A DNA stretch of 64,000 nt from Dirofilaria immitis. Taxonomy: Eukaryota > Nematoda > Chromadorea > Rhabditida > Onchocercidae. The translations under genes were made by a program, and so were the position numbers. Positions 37,595 to 52,400 of this stretch are shown here, one piece after another (position 1 is the stretch's first letter; each line of letters opens with the position of its first letter). The stretch spans positions 310,001 to 374,000 of the forward strand of contig JAKNDB010000014.1 of assembly GCA_024305405.1 (NCBI GenBank), in the 5' to 3' direction. The notes under the pieces are model-generated. The model made no database searches. It had not been told where the DNA came from and worked only from the letters and a program-made list of their open reading frames with translations.

Positions 37595-40500
37595 AATTTG
37601 TTTATTTTAGCTTGGCTTACTATTCATCATGAACTGACATTTAATTAATCACATTACTTATTTTAATTCCATTAATCCTTTAAGAAGATGTTCCATTTTA
37701 TGCCAATTTTATTTTTTAAAGTCACAAATGAGAATACATCATTAAAAAGCTTCCTATAATAAATCAGAAAATGATAATATTTAAAATCCTAATTTTTAAA
37801 CCAATAGATAAAGTTTTAATTTCAAAAGGTATTTTAGAATAAAAAAAAACTTTTTCCCATAATTATTGAATAAAGACTTGGAGCAAAAAAGAGAAAAACT
37901 ACCATGAAAAAGTTTTGAAAACATAAGCAATATCGATAAAAATAGAAAAGCGAGATATTCTTTTAGCTTTTAAAAATTTGTCAAATTGTTATCGTCATAA
38001 TTTTAATTAGAGCTTTCATATGCTTTAGATCCGTCAAGCCTTAATACTTAGTTATGATGTTTATTTGCTCTAATAAACGATAAATAGAAGATTTCCTCTA
38101 ATCATTGATCTAAATCTTGCAATGTTCTCGTTCTGTTATTATTTCTATATTGAAGTAATAAAATTGTACCAACAGACAATTACTTTTACTTCATTTTTAA
38201 TGATTACATTACAGGGATGATAAAGATAACAATTCTATTTACCTTCCATTTTTTCGTATCTCATTCTCATTTTTCATCTTACTTTCTATTTTTCTTCGCT
38301 CTCATCTTCGTCCTTATTTAATCCATCAACACAAAATTAGAATGGAATATACCACCTAATTAAGTACACTACTAGTAATTAAAATTCAAAATTATCTAAA
38401 AATAGCATTTCTCTGCTATTGGTTTTTCCCTTAAAAGATTTCATATAACGTAAAAATCCCAAATGATCTTTTCTATGTCACTACAATATTATTATTATTT
38501 TCTATCTTCTGAAAAAGACTGCAACAATAAAGGCTTATTTCTATTTTCCAATGTATATCATCGATCTGTTGAAATTTTTAAAGTGTGCACAACTTTGTCA
38601 ATTTAAAAAAAATTAGAATAATCAATTTATGATGACGATTTTATCCGATTATCATCTTTCTATCAATCTCTTTTATTTATCTATAACATTCAATTCTTTC
38701 TTGAATATAATGTTTGATGGTCGTGTAGTAAAATTCTATCTAATTACAGTTAAAATTGAATTTAAATTTACCACTTTTGCAGTATTTTCAAATTCAGTAT
38801 TCAGGAAAAAGACAGGTAACAAATCTTTGCTCTTCTGATTAGTTTAAATAAAATCAAGTTGCAAAAACTGATCAGTCCAGACAAAATTTAAGTTTTTTGC
38901 TCCAAGTATTCATAATTTTCCAGGTATACATTTCTTTTGTCATCTGAAAATATGTTAACTTGTAACTAGGTAATTAAATAATACCCTTGGTTTGAACAAA
39001 AATATATTTATTGAAAAATTTGGAAGCAATTTTAAATCAGAACATCGATGAATGCACCAAATACAACTTTAACTGAAGTGATAATATTCTAATAGTATTT
39101 ATCGATGCTGATAATGTTGAACTGTCTTGTTATCTTATTTGTGAACTTGAAAATTGTTATTTTTAAATTAAGTGATGAGATATAAATATGGCTGAAATAA
39201 TGCTTAATTAATTCACTAATGAACAAGCGACATTAATTTTTATAAATGTTTAAAAGTTTGATTAGCATTCATAATATTCTTAATGCGATCTCTAAAAATT
39301 ATCGATAAATTACTTTGAATATGACTTACGTACTGAAAGAAAAATATTCATCTACAGATGGAAAGAGAAATATAGAAATGTATTTGGTCCATGATGTAAA
39401 TGGAAAAATGTCTTCAGACTACAAGAATTTTGTTTCTTCTACAGAGATAACTTTGATGAAAATTGAATTAACAAGCAAACGATGACATAAAAATCTGATA
39501 AGCTTAGTTTTGACACTATAATTTGGAGCAATTCAATAATATGATGCAAATGATTGATAAATATTACAGTGTTTCAATTAATTTTGATCCGTTTTTCTTA
39601 CTTGTCAATTTTTGCAAATTGATTTGCTAAATCTCCACGAGATGATGATAAAAGCAAACATTTCATAATCAATTCAATTAATAAAAAAGTTTAAAATAGA
39701 TGATGCAATTGGCTATAAGTTAATCAAAAATAAATCAAATATTCCTGAGAATTGCTGTGCATAAAATAAAAACAATTTTTAGAGTATGAGTAAATTAAAA
39801 TTCTTCTAGATAATAATTAAAGAAAACGGAAGCTCTGATAATTTTGTAAACTTTAAAAATGATGGTAACTAATTCAAAATCGATACGTCGGCTATAAAAT
39901 GTTTTCTGTAAAATTTGTTAAAATTCAACCTGTGTCAATTTTCAGTTTTGCATTATTTTTTTTTTTTTAAATTTTGTTTAGATTTTTAATTTTTGGAAAT
40001 ATAGGGAAGGGAAATTTTGAGAACTAAATTCAAGTTCCATGTTTTCTGTTTTTATATTCCATAAGGTGGGTCTTTAATTTCATATAACACGATAGTTAAA
40101 ATGTTACAGCTTTTTAACATGTTACCTGATAAACCTGGAGAATTGTAAAAATGAAACATATCGATAAGAAACAATACAATGTCATCGTCCATCGCTTTCA
40201 ATAGATTCATCAATAATTTGGTGATACTAATCACTATTGATGTTAACGATTATTATCTTAAATTTAATCTACTTAAATTAATTGACTAACGACTGCATGA
40301 ATTAAAATAAACGACGGTTATTTTAAAATTGAATTGTTAAATCCGTAGGCAAAAACATTTCTCCAAAAGGAATTCTTGCACGCAAGTGGATTAAAAGTTC
40401 CCTCAATTTGTGGCCAATTTCCATTCTTAAAAAGATTGGACCTGCATAACAGCTCCAAAATTGTTTACTGGTCTCGATTCATTTTAGTGCAATCGAAGAA

Positions 40501-43500
40501 AGAAATACTATATTAAAAAATAGAATTTAGACTTTTCTATAAGGCAATATTTTTCAGCGCAGTTTCTCATTCATCGCTTTAAGAAAAATAGCTCTGATGA
40601 GCAACGGATTATTCGATCATTTATTTATATTGAGGCATTCTATATGGATGAAATTATTATTATCATAAGTATTATGATTCAATATTATTGAATAAAATCA
40701 TTCGAACATCGGAAAATTTTCATTGAAAGATATTTAATCAAAAGATTAAAATAAATATTCAATTTTATTTTACCAGTTCGAAATATTCAAAGCATTTAAT
40801 ACATATACATGAAAAAAAAATTTTTCCACAAATATTAGAAAAATGTTTTTTTTGTTTAATTTAAGACAGTTAAATTGAGCCTTGTCTAATAATAATAATA
40901 ATGGTTGTTTAATAATAATTCAGATCAAAAAATATTATCTAAATTATATATGATATATCTATGCACTATACCAAACATTCATGAATCAAGTTATTGGCAA
41001 AAACATCTAGTAGTAACATATCCGAAATATTATTTATCTCGGGTGCAAGTCTTAACCTATTTGAACTTATCTCAAAAGTGCAAATAAATAAATCATTTAG
41101 CTTATCAAAAAACCAGACATAATGGATGTAAATATGAAACTGTACCCCAAAATAAATTTAAAAAAATTCCATCTAGGGCAGCTAAAGTTTGACGAAAGCA
41201 AATAAATGATAATTCGAGAATTTTTTATTGATAATGCAAAGCGACATAGCTCAAATGAAATATAGTTTTAGCCAAAAAATCGAAAATAGTTTAATATATT
41301 CAATTTTTTTAGTGACAACGAAAATTTTTCTTTTGAATTCCCACGAATGATGGTAACATTATTTCATTCAAACAATTAAATTGTTTGAAAACTTATTGGG
41401 AAGCTAAACAATATATTTATTATTCTCAGTAAAATAGAACGAATCCTGGGAAATAAGCTCAATACAGATGTAAATTTTCATTCATCTTTTCCGGAACATT
41501 TTTTTAATTCTAAAAACAATTATTGACTCCATTGTTCAGTAAAATCATGCTTCGTAAATCTAATATTTTCATTCCATTTTGGAAGTACTTTTCAATAAAT
41601 AATCTCAGGTAGAAAAATTATAATTTGAGAAAAGTTCGCCAGACATTAGAAAAGTGTTGAAACAATAAAAATTATCAAGAAAGACTTTAAAATTATCAAG
41701 AAAGACTTTAATTAATATGGAATGAAAAGAATTTTTACTTAAGATTACCATCTTAAAATGAATTTTCAATTAACTGAAATAATTTTGAAACTTAATTCAA
41801 TGGCTGAAAAATAACAATGCATGTGACCGAGAGTGATTATTTAAGATTATTTTTAGAAATATAGTTTCTCCATTCAAAACTTGCGAACTCATTGATATTT
41901 TTTTGATATTATTTCTATCATATCAAAAAAATACTCGATAACCAATCAAAAAAATCTATCCCTGAAATATTTGTAAAATACTTTTTAAAATGAAAATGTT
42001 AGATGTCGTAGTCGTCATACTTTCATTATAAATTAATATTCTATGAAATTAAAAATAAACTAATATGTTCGTTCATTATACAGAAATGAAAAAGCAAAAA
42101 GTATAACCCTTTGCAAATATTTTCAGCAAATCCAGAAATCATAGTAGCAAGCATAGATTTTATAGATTTAACAGATCACAAAATTAGAATAAATTGAAAT
42201 AATTTGCATACTATCATATTGCTACTACTGCTATCTTCTTATCAATTTCGGAATACTCGAACATAATCTAAAAATAATTTTTTAAATCATACTGCTTATC
42301 GATTATTAGAGAAATCTATGAAAAACAATTTCAGTTAAAAATGTTCCGTTTAAAATTAAACAGAAACATTTCCTACATATCGTTTTAGAAACATCTATAG
42401 AAATCTGTTATAAAGAATTTATCATTATTTAGGATATAAAATGATGCCTAAAAATTGAAGACAATGCAAATTTCTCTTCTCAAAGAATTTACAAATTTTC
42501 TGACGTGCGAATTCATTTTTCTTTAACGTCATATCAACAGAGATCGTTCTTTAAACAATCTCGAAATTGCCAACTGATTGTGGGTCAGCACAGAACAAAG
42601 TGGAAACTACTATATATGATCTCTCGAAATAGAATGTTAATGCTACGCATTAAACTTTCAGTCCAATTCATCCATTAATAAAATTGGCCAGTCTTAGTCT
42701 CTTCCAGCCAATATCGGATAACACTTTTTCAAATTTCTTGCAACTTTTATAATATTGCTTTTCCAGTTGTCTGTAAATGGCCTGACCAAAGTCAATTCAA
42801 ACTACAATGAAATGACTGGGGTTGTATTTCTATTGAATGAATAAGTGAAAATTTTTGAACTAAAATTAAAAAGCCTATGCATGAAAAGGCCAAAAATGTA
42901 ATAACATGAGGTCGAGACTTAAGAACTGAATATATGATGCTGCAGTAATGTCAGCAAACTAGATAGGTTTAGTAATCCAATTGCCATTGTATCTATCATT
43001 TCTAACAGACCCTCTGGTCTCCTTTTTTATTTCTCCTTCTAATTTGCTTCATTCCTTTTCTTGTCTATCATAGTATTCAAATAATACTAATTAACAACAA
43101 ACTATAATCTCCTCATCATCCCTTTAAGCTTTAATATTTTATCCATTGTTAATTTATAAAGCATTGGAATATCCTCTAAGCTTTCAATTCTATAAACTCC
43201 TAGCTTGAATTGGCAAAAAAATCCTAATAGCTGAAAAAAGTCATTTCTCTTAACTTCAGTAACATTACGCGATAAATTCCCAAATGTATTATATCGGTCT
43301 TAATACGTTACATATCATCTTCTAAGAAAATAACGATAACTTAATAAATTTCCATTATCCTAAAAATTTATATACATGATATTATAGAGGAATTGATAAA
43401 ACGAAACGATGGTCCGAATTGATGTAATGAATAAAAGGAATGAAAAATTCACTATTAATATCTATCAATTTTGAATAAAATGAAGAAGTTATTGTTAATC

Positions 43501-43590
43501 GTATCAACAAAGTGATAAAATTAAAATGAGTCATCAGAGATATGAAATAAGCTTAAATTTGAGAAATTTGAAACAATAAAATTTATCGGA
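37595..43590. other. Gene-poor stretch with one weak minus-strand candidate
   Basis: No firm gene. A weak candidate lies on the minus strand at 39089-39666 (see findings). Two segments near 40130-40230 and 40320-40470 have open minus-strand frames with somewhat higher GC but no confirmed splice pairing. A 21-base exact tandem duplication is at 41668-41709. Confidence 0.5.
41668..41709. repeat. Exact 21-base tandem duplication
   Basis: AAAATTATCAAGAAAGACTTT occurs twice head to tail with no differences, so it is probably recent. Confidence 0.95.
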
Positions 43591-43597
43591 TATCACA

Positions 43598-43655
<58 letters not shown>
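43598..43655. repeat. ATT trinucleotide microsatellite
   Basis: About nineteen uninterrupted ATT units, likely length-polymorphic. Confidence 0.97.
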
Positions 43656-46600
43656 TATCTCGGCTTACATATTTATAGATTAAATTAAAAAATCATAAAT
43701 TTACCAGAATTGCTGGCAAATTCGATATAGTGCATTTGCTAGTGTTGACACATAGACATATATTCGTTACATTCAACACAAACTACCACCCTTCCTAGTA
43801 AGACTTACAATTTACTATTCATTATGCTAAAATTATTAAGAGTATCAGATTCATTTCCTGCAAATAATTGATTTTTTTTTTTGAATCTTTCTATTTAGCT
43901 TTAATTTAAGATTATTACAATTATAGCATTTCGAAGTAAACTAAATTCATTAATTCACAAACATCTGTTATGAGATTAAAATTTTTGTTAATTTTAAAAA
44001 CAAAATGTATTAAAAAGGACAATCTACGGGAAGAGAAACAAATATTATTATATTTCATTCCCAAATTCTTTTCGAGAGATATTTTTTCAAATAATGTAAA
44101 TTTAAAATCAAAAATTTTTAATTCTTATGAGCTATTCCATATCTAGTGATATTGAATTATTGGCAAGTTTCAAATGAAGAGTTTCGAAATTCATTGCATC
44201 GTTTGTTTTCGTGATTTCTTTTCATTTCTGATCAATATTTGCTTGCAGAATTACCATCAATTATTCCGTTTCAGAAATTGTTTAGATGCTAGATCCACCT
44301 GGAATGTTATGAACAAGTAAATATCTGCTTGGAATTAACAACCAAGCGTTAAAAATATATCAAGCAATGGTGTAAAACAATATTAATGGAAATGAAAGCA
44401 TACAAAATATATGCAACAATTAGCTAAATTTATTCAAGACATTTTGAAATCTGGTAATTTCCAGAAAATGATAAAGGCGCTCATTAGAGATGAAAACTGA
44501 AAATTAGCTTGTGATAACGATATGATATAAATAATCAATTTGCAAATTGGACATAATAAAGATAGTACCATAGGCTTGAGAAATAAAGCCGTAATGCCGG
44601 TCACACGAATTATATTTATGAGAAGTATTCTTTTCTTTGTTTAAAAATACCGTTTCTATTCGTATGAATTTTTCAATTTACGCGAAATTTTGTAATCGAT
44701 AGATTTCTAATTGAATGTTCTTAAATTTTTGTTAAAATTTTTATCTTTTCTGAAAATTTAATCATTTCAGCAACATAATTTTAATTCTAAATGCAGAAAT
44801 AAAAACAATTTTGCTTTATTAATGCATAATTTCGATAACACTTTTTCCCTTTTCTTCGTTATATTCATGGATTGAGTGGATTGAGCAATATGCCAATATT
44901 ATTAATTTAACTGTTGTATAAACGTAGTATAAAAGCTTCAAGTTATAATCTCGACACTCTCGATTGCTGTTCATGTAACACCAACTCTTCTGCTCATGCG
45001 GTATAATTCTATGCTCAATTGAACGTGAAATTTAACTGCTATAGAAACTTTACTTCCATTTTATCAATCTTTACATACATACATATGTATTTTTCTATAT
45101 ATTATAGTATTTTGATGAAATATTTATTCGTTTACATTATTAAAGTGAAATATGCTTTTCATAAATATTTCGAGCGTTATTTTTATGAAAAATTAATGCG
45201 CATTTTATTGGTATTAAAAACTATAACATTTCAATTTTTAAATTTTTGAATTTCTGCAAAAATAGTATATAGCAAGGATATATCTGATTGATACATTAAC
45301 CTGAAAGTGTAGTTAGCCATGATTCTTAACTATATTTATTTAAGAAACATTCCTTTCCTTATTCATCATTTCAAATTAAAGATTTTATTTCAAAATAATA
45401 TAATTCTCCAATTGTGTCAAATTTTATTTCAAATGTACAGTTTTGTTTCCATTATCATATTTACCTGTGAAAATTATTCTTTATTAATGAATCCTGACAA
45501 TCGTAGATTCATTAAGAACTAGAATTTTGATAGATTGTTTAAATATTTAGTTCTTTCCTCCGTTTTATTCTTTTTCTCCGTCATTTCTTTTTCATGCCCG
45601 ATTTTCAACCAATAATTCTTTTGATTTTTTCTGAATCCGGAAAAGTTACAAATTAGCTTTCATATTCCATGACGACAAAATATTGCTTCAATATCACAGT
45701 GCAGAACATTTGGACAAAAAAATGATTTTTTTTTTTGAAATTGTAGGAAAAAAGATAAATAAATTAAACAGAATGATAAAAGCTTATTTTATGAAAAATT
45801 ACTATCCATGGTGATGCTAATCTAACTAATAAAATTACTTACATTAATCTTAAATTATTGAAGAATAATAAATGGAATTATTATTTATTCATTGAAAAGC
45901 TTTTGTGCTGAACCGCTTGCTTAAACCACCGTTTCCATTCTTTTAGAAAAACAAAGTTTGGCTTATTTTATTAAGTTTCGCATTTTGGTTTCCTAGTATT
46001 TTAGTAGTATGCATCATCATCAGATCCAAAATTAGAAATAATTGGAAGAAATGTTGGAAGAAATGTTTCAAAATAAAATCTACCCCATAATTTCAAAAAA
46101 AAGGCAAAATTCTATCAATTCTGTTTCTTGCATATACATTAATACTGTCAATCAAAGATCAGTTAGAATTGAGAATTATCAATCGTGCGATATATTTCGA
46201 ATAAATAAGTGAGTGATAGTACTGTGTTAGCTTGCTGTGACATATTCATCGGCTCAAATCTATTAGGGATCAAAATGATGAAATAGAAGGAAAAAGATTA
46301 AGAAGGAAAATCAGAATCCGAAACCTACTTTTATTCTGTTCTTCTCTTCAAATCTGCTGCCTCTCTGACAAAGTTTTCATTCAAGAATTATCGCTTCTAT
46401 TTAACAATGTTTATAGTCTCATAATATGCTCAAAATTGATTTTTTTAATCTTTTTAATTTGGTCAAGCAGTTAGTATTAGAAGATTGTCAGTGATCTTCG
46501 ATCTTCTTTTCTTTGTTTTATATAAAATTTAATAATTGCCAGTTATCTTTTCATTCCAAAAATGTACAGAGAAACATTTTGGCCTAGCAGCTGATTTAAT

Positions 46601-46667
46601 AATAATGTATCTAAATAGTCCAACCAATGCATAGATATCGAAGCCTTCGCTATTCCTTTTTCATTTA

Positions 46668-46732
46668 TGATGTGTGTATGTATGCATGTGTGTGTATGTG
46701 TGTACGTTTTTGTGTGTATATATGTGTCCGTG

Positions 46733-46763
<31 letters not shown>

Positions 46764-46772
46764 CTGCATGTA
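46668..46772. repeat. TG/TATG and TA microsatellite
   Basis: TGTGTGTATG-type units pass into TGTATATA and then a pure TA run. It gives rise to a spurious Cys/Val/Tyr-rich open frame. Confidence 0.9.
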
Positions 46773-49382
46773 TATATGGAGCATTTACGAAGTTGGAACA
46801 TAATTTGCCTTAGCAAGTTTATTCGACGCTTCGCACAAGCATTATCAACAGGTCATTTTCTTGCATTTTTAACTCTACTTGCAATAATTTAAACAGCTTT
46901 TGATAGAGCTTCTACTTATGTCAAAATTCAAAAATGATAAATTCTGGTACTGAACCTGAAATCTTAATTTTCGGAATGGCAAATTAAAAAGATTAGTTTT
47001 TAATTGAAATAAATGATCGGCAAAATAAACAAAATTTCTATTCATAGCAAGCTCCAAAATTTAAAATTTTTGAATAAAAAAATTTAAAAAAGATAGTCAA
47101 ATAGATTTTTTAAATATCTGTTTTTATTGCTCATAGAAAAAGTGGTTAGAATTACTGCTTTCACTGAAATTATCATTTCCATAAATTCAAAATCTTTGAT
47201 CGATACAACAATCATCGATCTCCTCATTTAAATACTAAATAATATCATATCTCCACTACCGACATCAGCCATCATTTAATAAATTTCTAATTTGCTAAGT
47301 TGTATTCATATTTCACAGATGGATAGCATTCACTGGATTACAATTTATGAATTATTAGTTGAAAAATCGTTGTGATTATCACTATACAGGAGATATGTTT
47401 ACATTTATTTGCATAACATCAATAAAAAACAACCAAGAATTACTTACCTTATTTTTCCTTTTTCAATCAGTTTGTGGTAGGAGAGCAGAAAGAAAAATTT
47501 ACTGCTCACTTTTATTAATTATTAAACTAAAATAAGGAGTAAAAAAAAACGAAGAAAAATGGAATATAACGCTGTACTGAAAGTCGAAATTGGTGTTATG
47601 AAATGTCAAGTTGTTGGTCTTCTAGGCTTACAGAAATTGAAAAGTCGAAATGAATTCAGAATAGAGCATACCATTACGTCCTGAAAGAACTGAGTTCAAA
47701 CTTTTAGATAATAGATACCATACGATACTATTAGGATTGAGCTAGCAGTCATTAAAATGATTTACACATTTAACTTCAATGATGCACATTTTCTTTAAAA
47801 ATTTGCTTTTTTTAATAATACATAAAGATAAGCCGAAATGACAACGACTACCTTTTGATAATTTGATTTTTTCCATTCATTCTAATTCAATTTGAAAAGA
47901 TATTTCAAAATAAACGATGATTTTTATGACATCATTACGCAAACTTATTCTTCATTCTCCTTTTTAGCTTCGAGAATTCTAATTAATCATTAATAAAAAT
48001 AAATTACTTATGAGTCGTGTTGCTCTCTCCTTCATTACTGTTAAATTAAAAAAAAGATCTAAATGTTGTTTATTGAAGATTTTATTCGATACTTAAATCA
48101 TATCAAATCAGATTCTCAACTTATTTTTTTTAGCTGCATCCATATGTTCCCAAAAATAATAAGCAAATATGTTACGAATCTTATATAGGACAATCAGAAC
48201 TAAGCTTACTAAAGTCCCATTATTCCAATCAAGTAAAGTAGTTCATATTTTTGTGTGTTACATTTAAAAAATCTTACATGAAATTTTAGATTATATTTTG
48301 CAGATTTAATAATAGACAAAAATCCGCTAATTAAAAAGATTATCTTTAAATTCTATCGAACGAATGGGCGGAAATAATTATCGAGCTAACAATATGTGAA
48401 CAATATATTTATATTTTTTTCTTCTCTTTCATTTTTTCATAAAAGTTTTAATAAGTAAGCAATATATTTACATTTGCTTATTTTCTCTCTTTCCTTTTTT
48501 TTTCGTAAAAGCTTTAACATGATGAATTAATCTTCAGAACAATTCTTAGTATGCTTCTGATTTTTACTCCTGAAAGGCATTTTTAATTTTTTTCTTTCGC
48601 TTTTGGAAAATGTAAATAAGTGATATCAAATTTATGTATAATTAATAATTAGATATTATTATTCTCAAATTTTATTATATCCTTAGAAGAAAGAGATAAT
48701 AGAAAATGTGGTTAAAATGTTCCCTTTTTCTTTGTTGTTTGATGAAGTGTTTTTAAATAGAACTTATAATTTGAATATTCACGCAAAATATTCCATTCAA
48801 ATTGAATGGTTCCATTCAAATTCAAACTGATAAAGATCAATCTGCCTCCCATCAGTGTAACTATGACAATTAGCAATCATTGATTTAGTCAAATCTCAAG
48901 CTACAAACTTTCTTCATGTGGTAACCTGCAGCGTTGATAATTCCAAGTAAACTGAATGATTCAAACCCAACAATTTAGCATTCTTTTATTCCAAATATTA
49001 ACCACTGAGCTATCATGCAACTACAACTGTCGTCGATTGATGGATGATTTTATTGTGAAATTCAATAAGTTTGTTGTAGTTGAGTTATTTTTCATAATTA
49101 ATGATTATTCATATTTACCGATGGGAATTAAAAGAAGTATCTTTAATTGATGGAGTGGGTAAGGAGAAAAGACAGTTTTACTTTAGCTAAATGTTGCTAT
49201 TTTCGATTTTTTAAAAGCTAATTGATTTTATTAAAACAAGAAATCATCAGATGATATTAATTTGATTGATTATTACATAACAAATAATTCCAATCATTCA
49301 TGAACAACAACACTTTTTCCTAGTAAAAAAAAATTAAGAATTTAGATATTTTTTCTTATTGGTACTATTTTATAAATAACTA

Positions 49383-49472
49383 TATGTGCGTGTATGTGTG
49401 TGTGTTTGTGTGTGTGTGTGTGCGTGTGTGTGTATGTGTATGTGTGTGTGTATGTATGTGTATATGTATAGC
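49383..49472. repeat. GT microsatellite with TATG interruptions
   Basis: GT units broken by GC and TA steps over about 90 bases; it yields a spurious Thr/His-rich minus-strand frame. Confidence 0.93.
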
Positions 49473-52400
49473 ACATATGTATTTGTCCTATGAACATGTA
49501 CATGCGTGTGAAGTATGCATATAAAATGTATGCCAATTGGCAAAGTTCCATTGTTTTTTACAAAATAAAAAAAAAAAAAAAGGAAATACGTTTGATTCGT
49601 TGATCGGGAAGTTTTCCTATGTGTAATTTCTTAGAATCGAGTGTTTAGTTAATGATAAATCAATAAATTAATTTAAAAGGATACCGCTTATCTTCTATAC
49701 TTTTTTTAACGCAAAATTACAGCGCCTCTTTAGAAAGTTTCCTCTCATTCCTCTTAAGCGTCTTTTTATTCATTATATAATACATATGAAAAATAAAGCA
49801 ATCGATTTTTATGTAATACAGGAACAGGTTTACTCTTTATTTCATTTTATTTTTCATATATTGTAACATACGAAAGGTTCCTTGTCCTTTTCTTTGTTTT
49901 TTTTTCTTTTTGTTACGTTTTTCAGACGATATATAAGCATGATAAATTAATCTCTTGAAAAAACTTACACTTCAAAAGAGAGACAACAAAAATTACCTGA
50001 AGCAAATAGTAAATTAATTATCTTTTTCTTTCTATTTCCCTTTTGTTCTTATTATATTGTAATAATTCTTTTTCGATTACGATTTTCATTTGGAAAAATT
50101 ACACCATTTGGTGACTAATTTATTATATTGGACGAGAAAATGGTACTGAGCGATGTATTGCATCTCAAATTCTGATTAAATCATATTTTGATATTAATAA
50201 AATTGCTCAATAACTAATTTAGCCTAAATAATTCAAGAATTGAATTTTGCGAGAGTAATTTCATAGTTTATACCTTTCTTATTTCGCAGATAGACTTATC
50301 CATTAACGATATGACTATAAAAAATAATTCACTGATAAAACTGATAGCATTATCACATAATAATAAATACATCATGCATCATCTTCATTCATATGTGTCT
50401 CTGGAGTGCGAAAATTGCCTTGGAACATAACGATTTAAATGTTTTGAAAAATAAATGAAATCGAAGAGGAAATGAAATAGAGGAATCATTTGTCTTTCAG
50501 AATCTTTTGTATATTCTAAGCATATCAACCACTTGCTTTTACATTGAGGTCTTATCATTTTCTGCCAAAAAGTTGGAAGTCGTCAGCAAAGAATGCAATG
50601 AGCAATTCATTATAAAATTCCAAATCTGTCTTTTAACTCTATTCACCAGTATCCTCAACGGCAAAGAGATTAAAAACGATTAAGCAGCTGTCGTGATATG
50701 CTACCTTTAGAAGGCTAATTAAAAGTTTAATTAACCACAAACTGCATGTGACAATAGAAATTATTCTAGAGATAACAGCCATAACTAGTGCATTATAATG
50801 ATTTTATTTGATATTTTGATACTAATCATCAACGAGTTTAACATCAAAATACTTCCGCTTATATAAATTAGTATATTAAAATTGGCCAAATGAAAATATT
50901 CATTTTTCACGCGGATCATTTTATTTGCAGGGAAAATTTAGCACTTCGTATCTGAATAATTATATTGGAAAAGTGATCGATTACAATTTATTATTTTCTT
51001 CTTACTTCTTGGATTTATAAAGATTCAAGCTTAGCATAAATATTTACAACTTTAATATGATTTCATAGCACAGTTTTTTGTAAGATGAATTAACTATATG
51101 TTTTAAACCTTCATTTCCCATTGCAAATATTTAATATCTTAACGATGAAATATAGATATGCAAAATGCGGTATATGACATCAATAATTGTGCTTGTTCAT
51201 CATACGGAAATATTTTTACAAAATTTCATTCGAAACGACCTTTTTTTCACGTATTTAAAATTTTAAACCTTTTTCACAGTATTCAATTTATTAATAATCT
51301 TAAAAGATTTTAGATCGGAGAAATGCATTCTTATACTTAAATTTATGAAGTTTTAAATTTGCCGCATGCTTACATTGATTTTTCTTCCAATAATAAACAT
51401 CAGGATTTTGATCAGTGAGATGATCGAAACAGTTTTCTGACTGAACTACGTATACAACGTGACTGAATGAGAAAATGACGTGAAGTTTCCATAATTTATT
51501 TATAAGAGATAATATACAAATAATTTATTATTTTGTTTCAAATAGGACGATATTCAAATCTTTATTATGCCGTTGAGGTATAATATAGTTTCCAGCAGTT
51601 TATAATGTAATTATGATCTTCAACAGTCAATGACAGTATGTATAATTAAAGGTCAGGTTAAATGATAAATTGATTAACGATGTGAATCTCTTCTGTAAAT
51701 ATGATAATGGTTTAATCAGATTAGCTATTAGCAATCTTTCCAACATTGTAATTATAAATTTATTCTGCAAACTAATCGATTAGAATGTTATTGAAAATCA
51801 AAAAATTTTGCCATTAATAACTTTATTACTTTATTGTTCGAAAATGAATATTATTTTTCAATAAATTACCAGTTAAAAAATATCTATGCATTTCGAATAC
51901 TGCCGGTCAACAATAAGAAAATGATAGCTGACGGTAAGATAAAAAGTAGGAAAAAAGTTTCAAAAGGATACTGTAATTTTAAAACAATTAGAAAATTTCT
52001 GTGCACTAGAAATTTAATCCATGCCATGTAGCAATTATTCGAAGGGTTAGAATTGTTTACTAAGAAGAAGAATGTATCATAGATTGGCAATTATGATATA
52101 TTATTGTCTTCGTTTCCTCCTCCAGCGATCGAAAGATTGAAACTAGTTTGAAATTTTACTAATTATGCAAGTAAAAAGTTTTTTTTCATTCTTGGCAGAG
52201 AAAAAGGGAAGGAAGAAAGGGAAGAAAAATAAAGAGACTGATTATCAAATATCGTCAAACGCCGTGGATTCTTCTCACTAGATGGAAAAGAATTTCGTTC
52301 AACTTACAACACAACAATGATCATCCTATTATTTATTGCAGAGGATTACGGTGATGAAATTATGAATAATTTCTGAAGGAATTGTGAAATTTCCAGAAAT

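Noticed and set aside
39602..39666. Resemblance of MKCLLLSSSRGDLANQF to the N-terminus of CWF19L1-type metallophosphoesterase-like proteins
   Set aside because: Only a loose K-x-L...GD...F pattern; the following piece lacks the expected CVG-FF motif and contains a stop.
46674..46892. Plus-strand Cys/Val/Tyr open frame
   Set aside because: First half is the TG/TA microsatellite; the rest lacks any motif.
49342..49551. Minus-strand Thr/His-rich open frame
   Set aside because: Product of the GT microsatellite.
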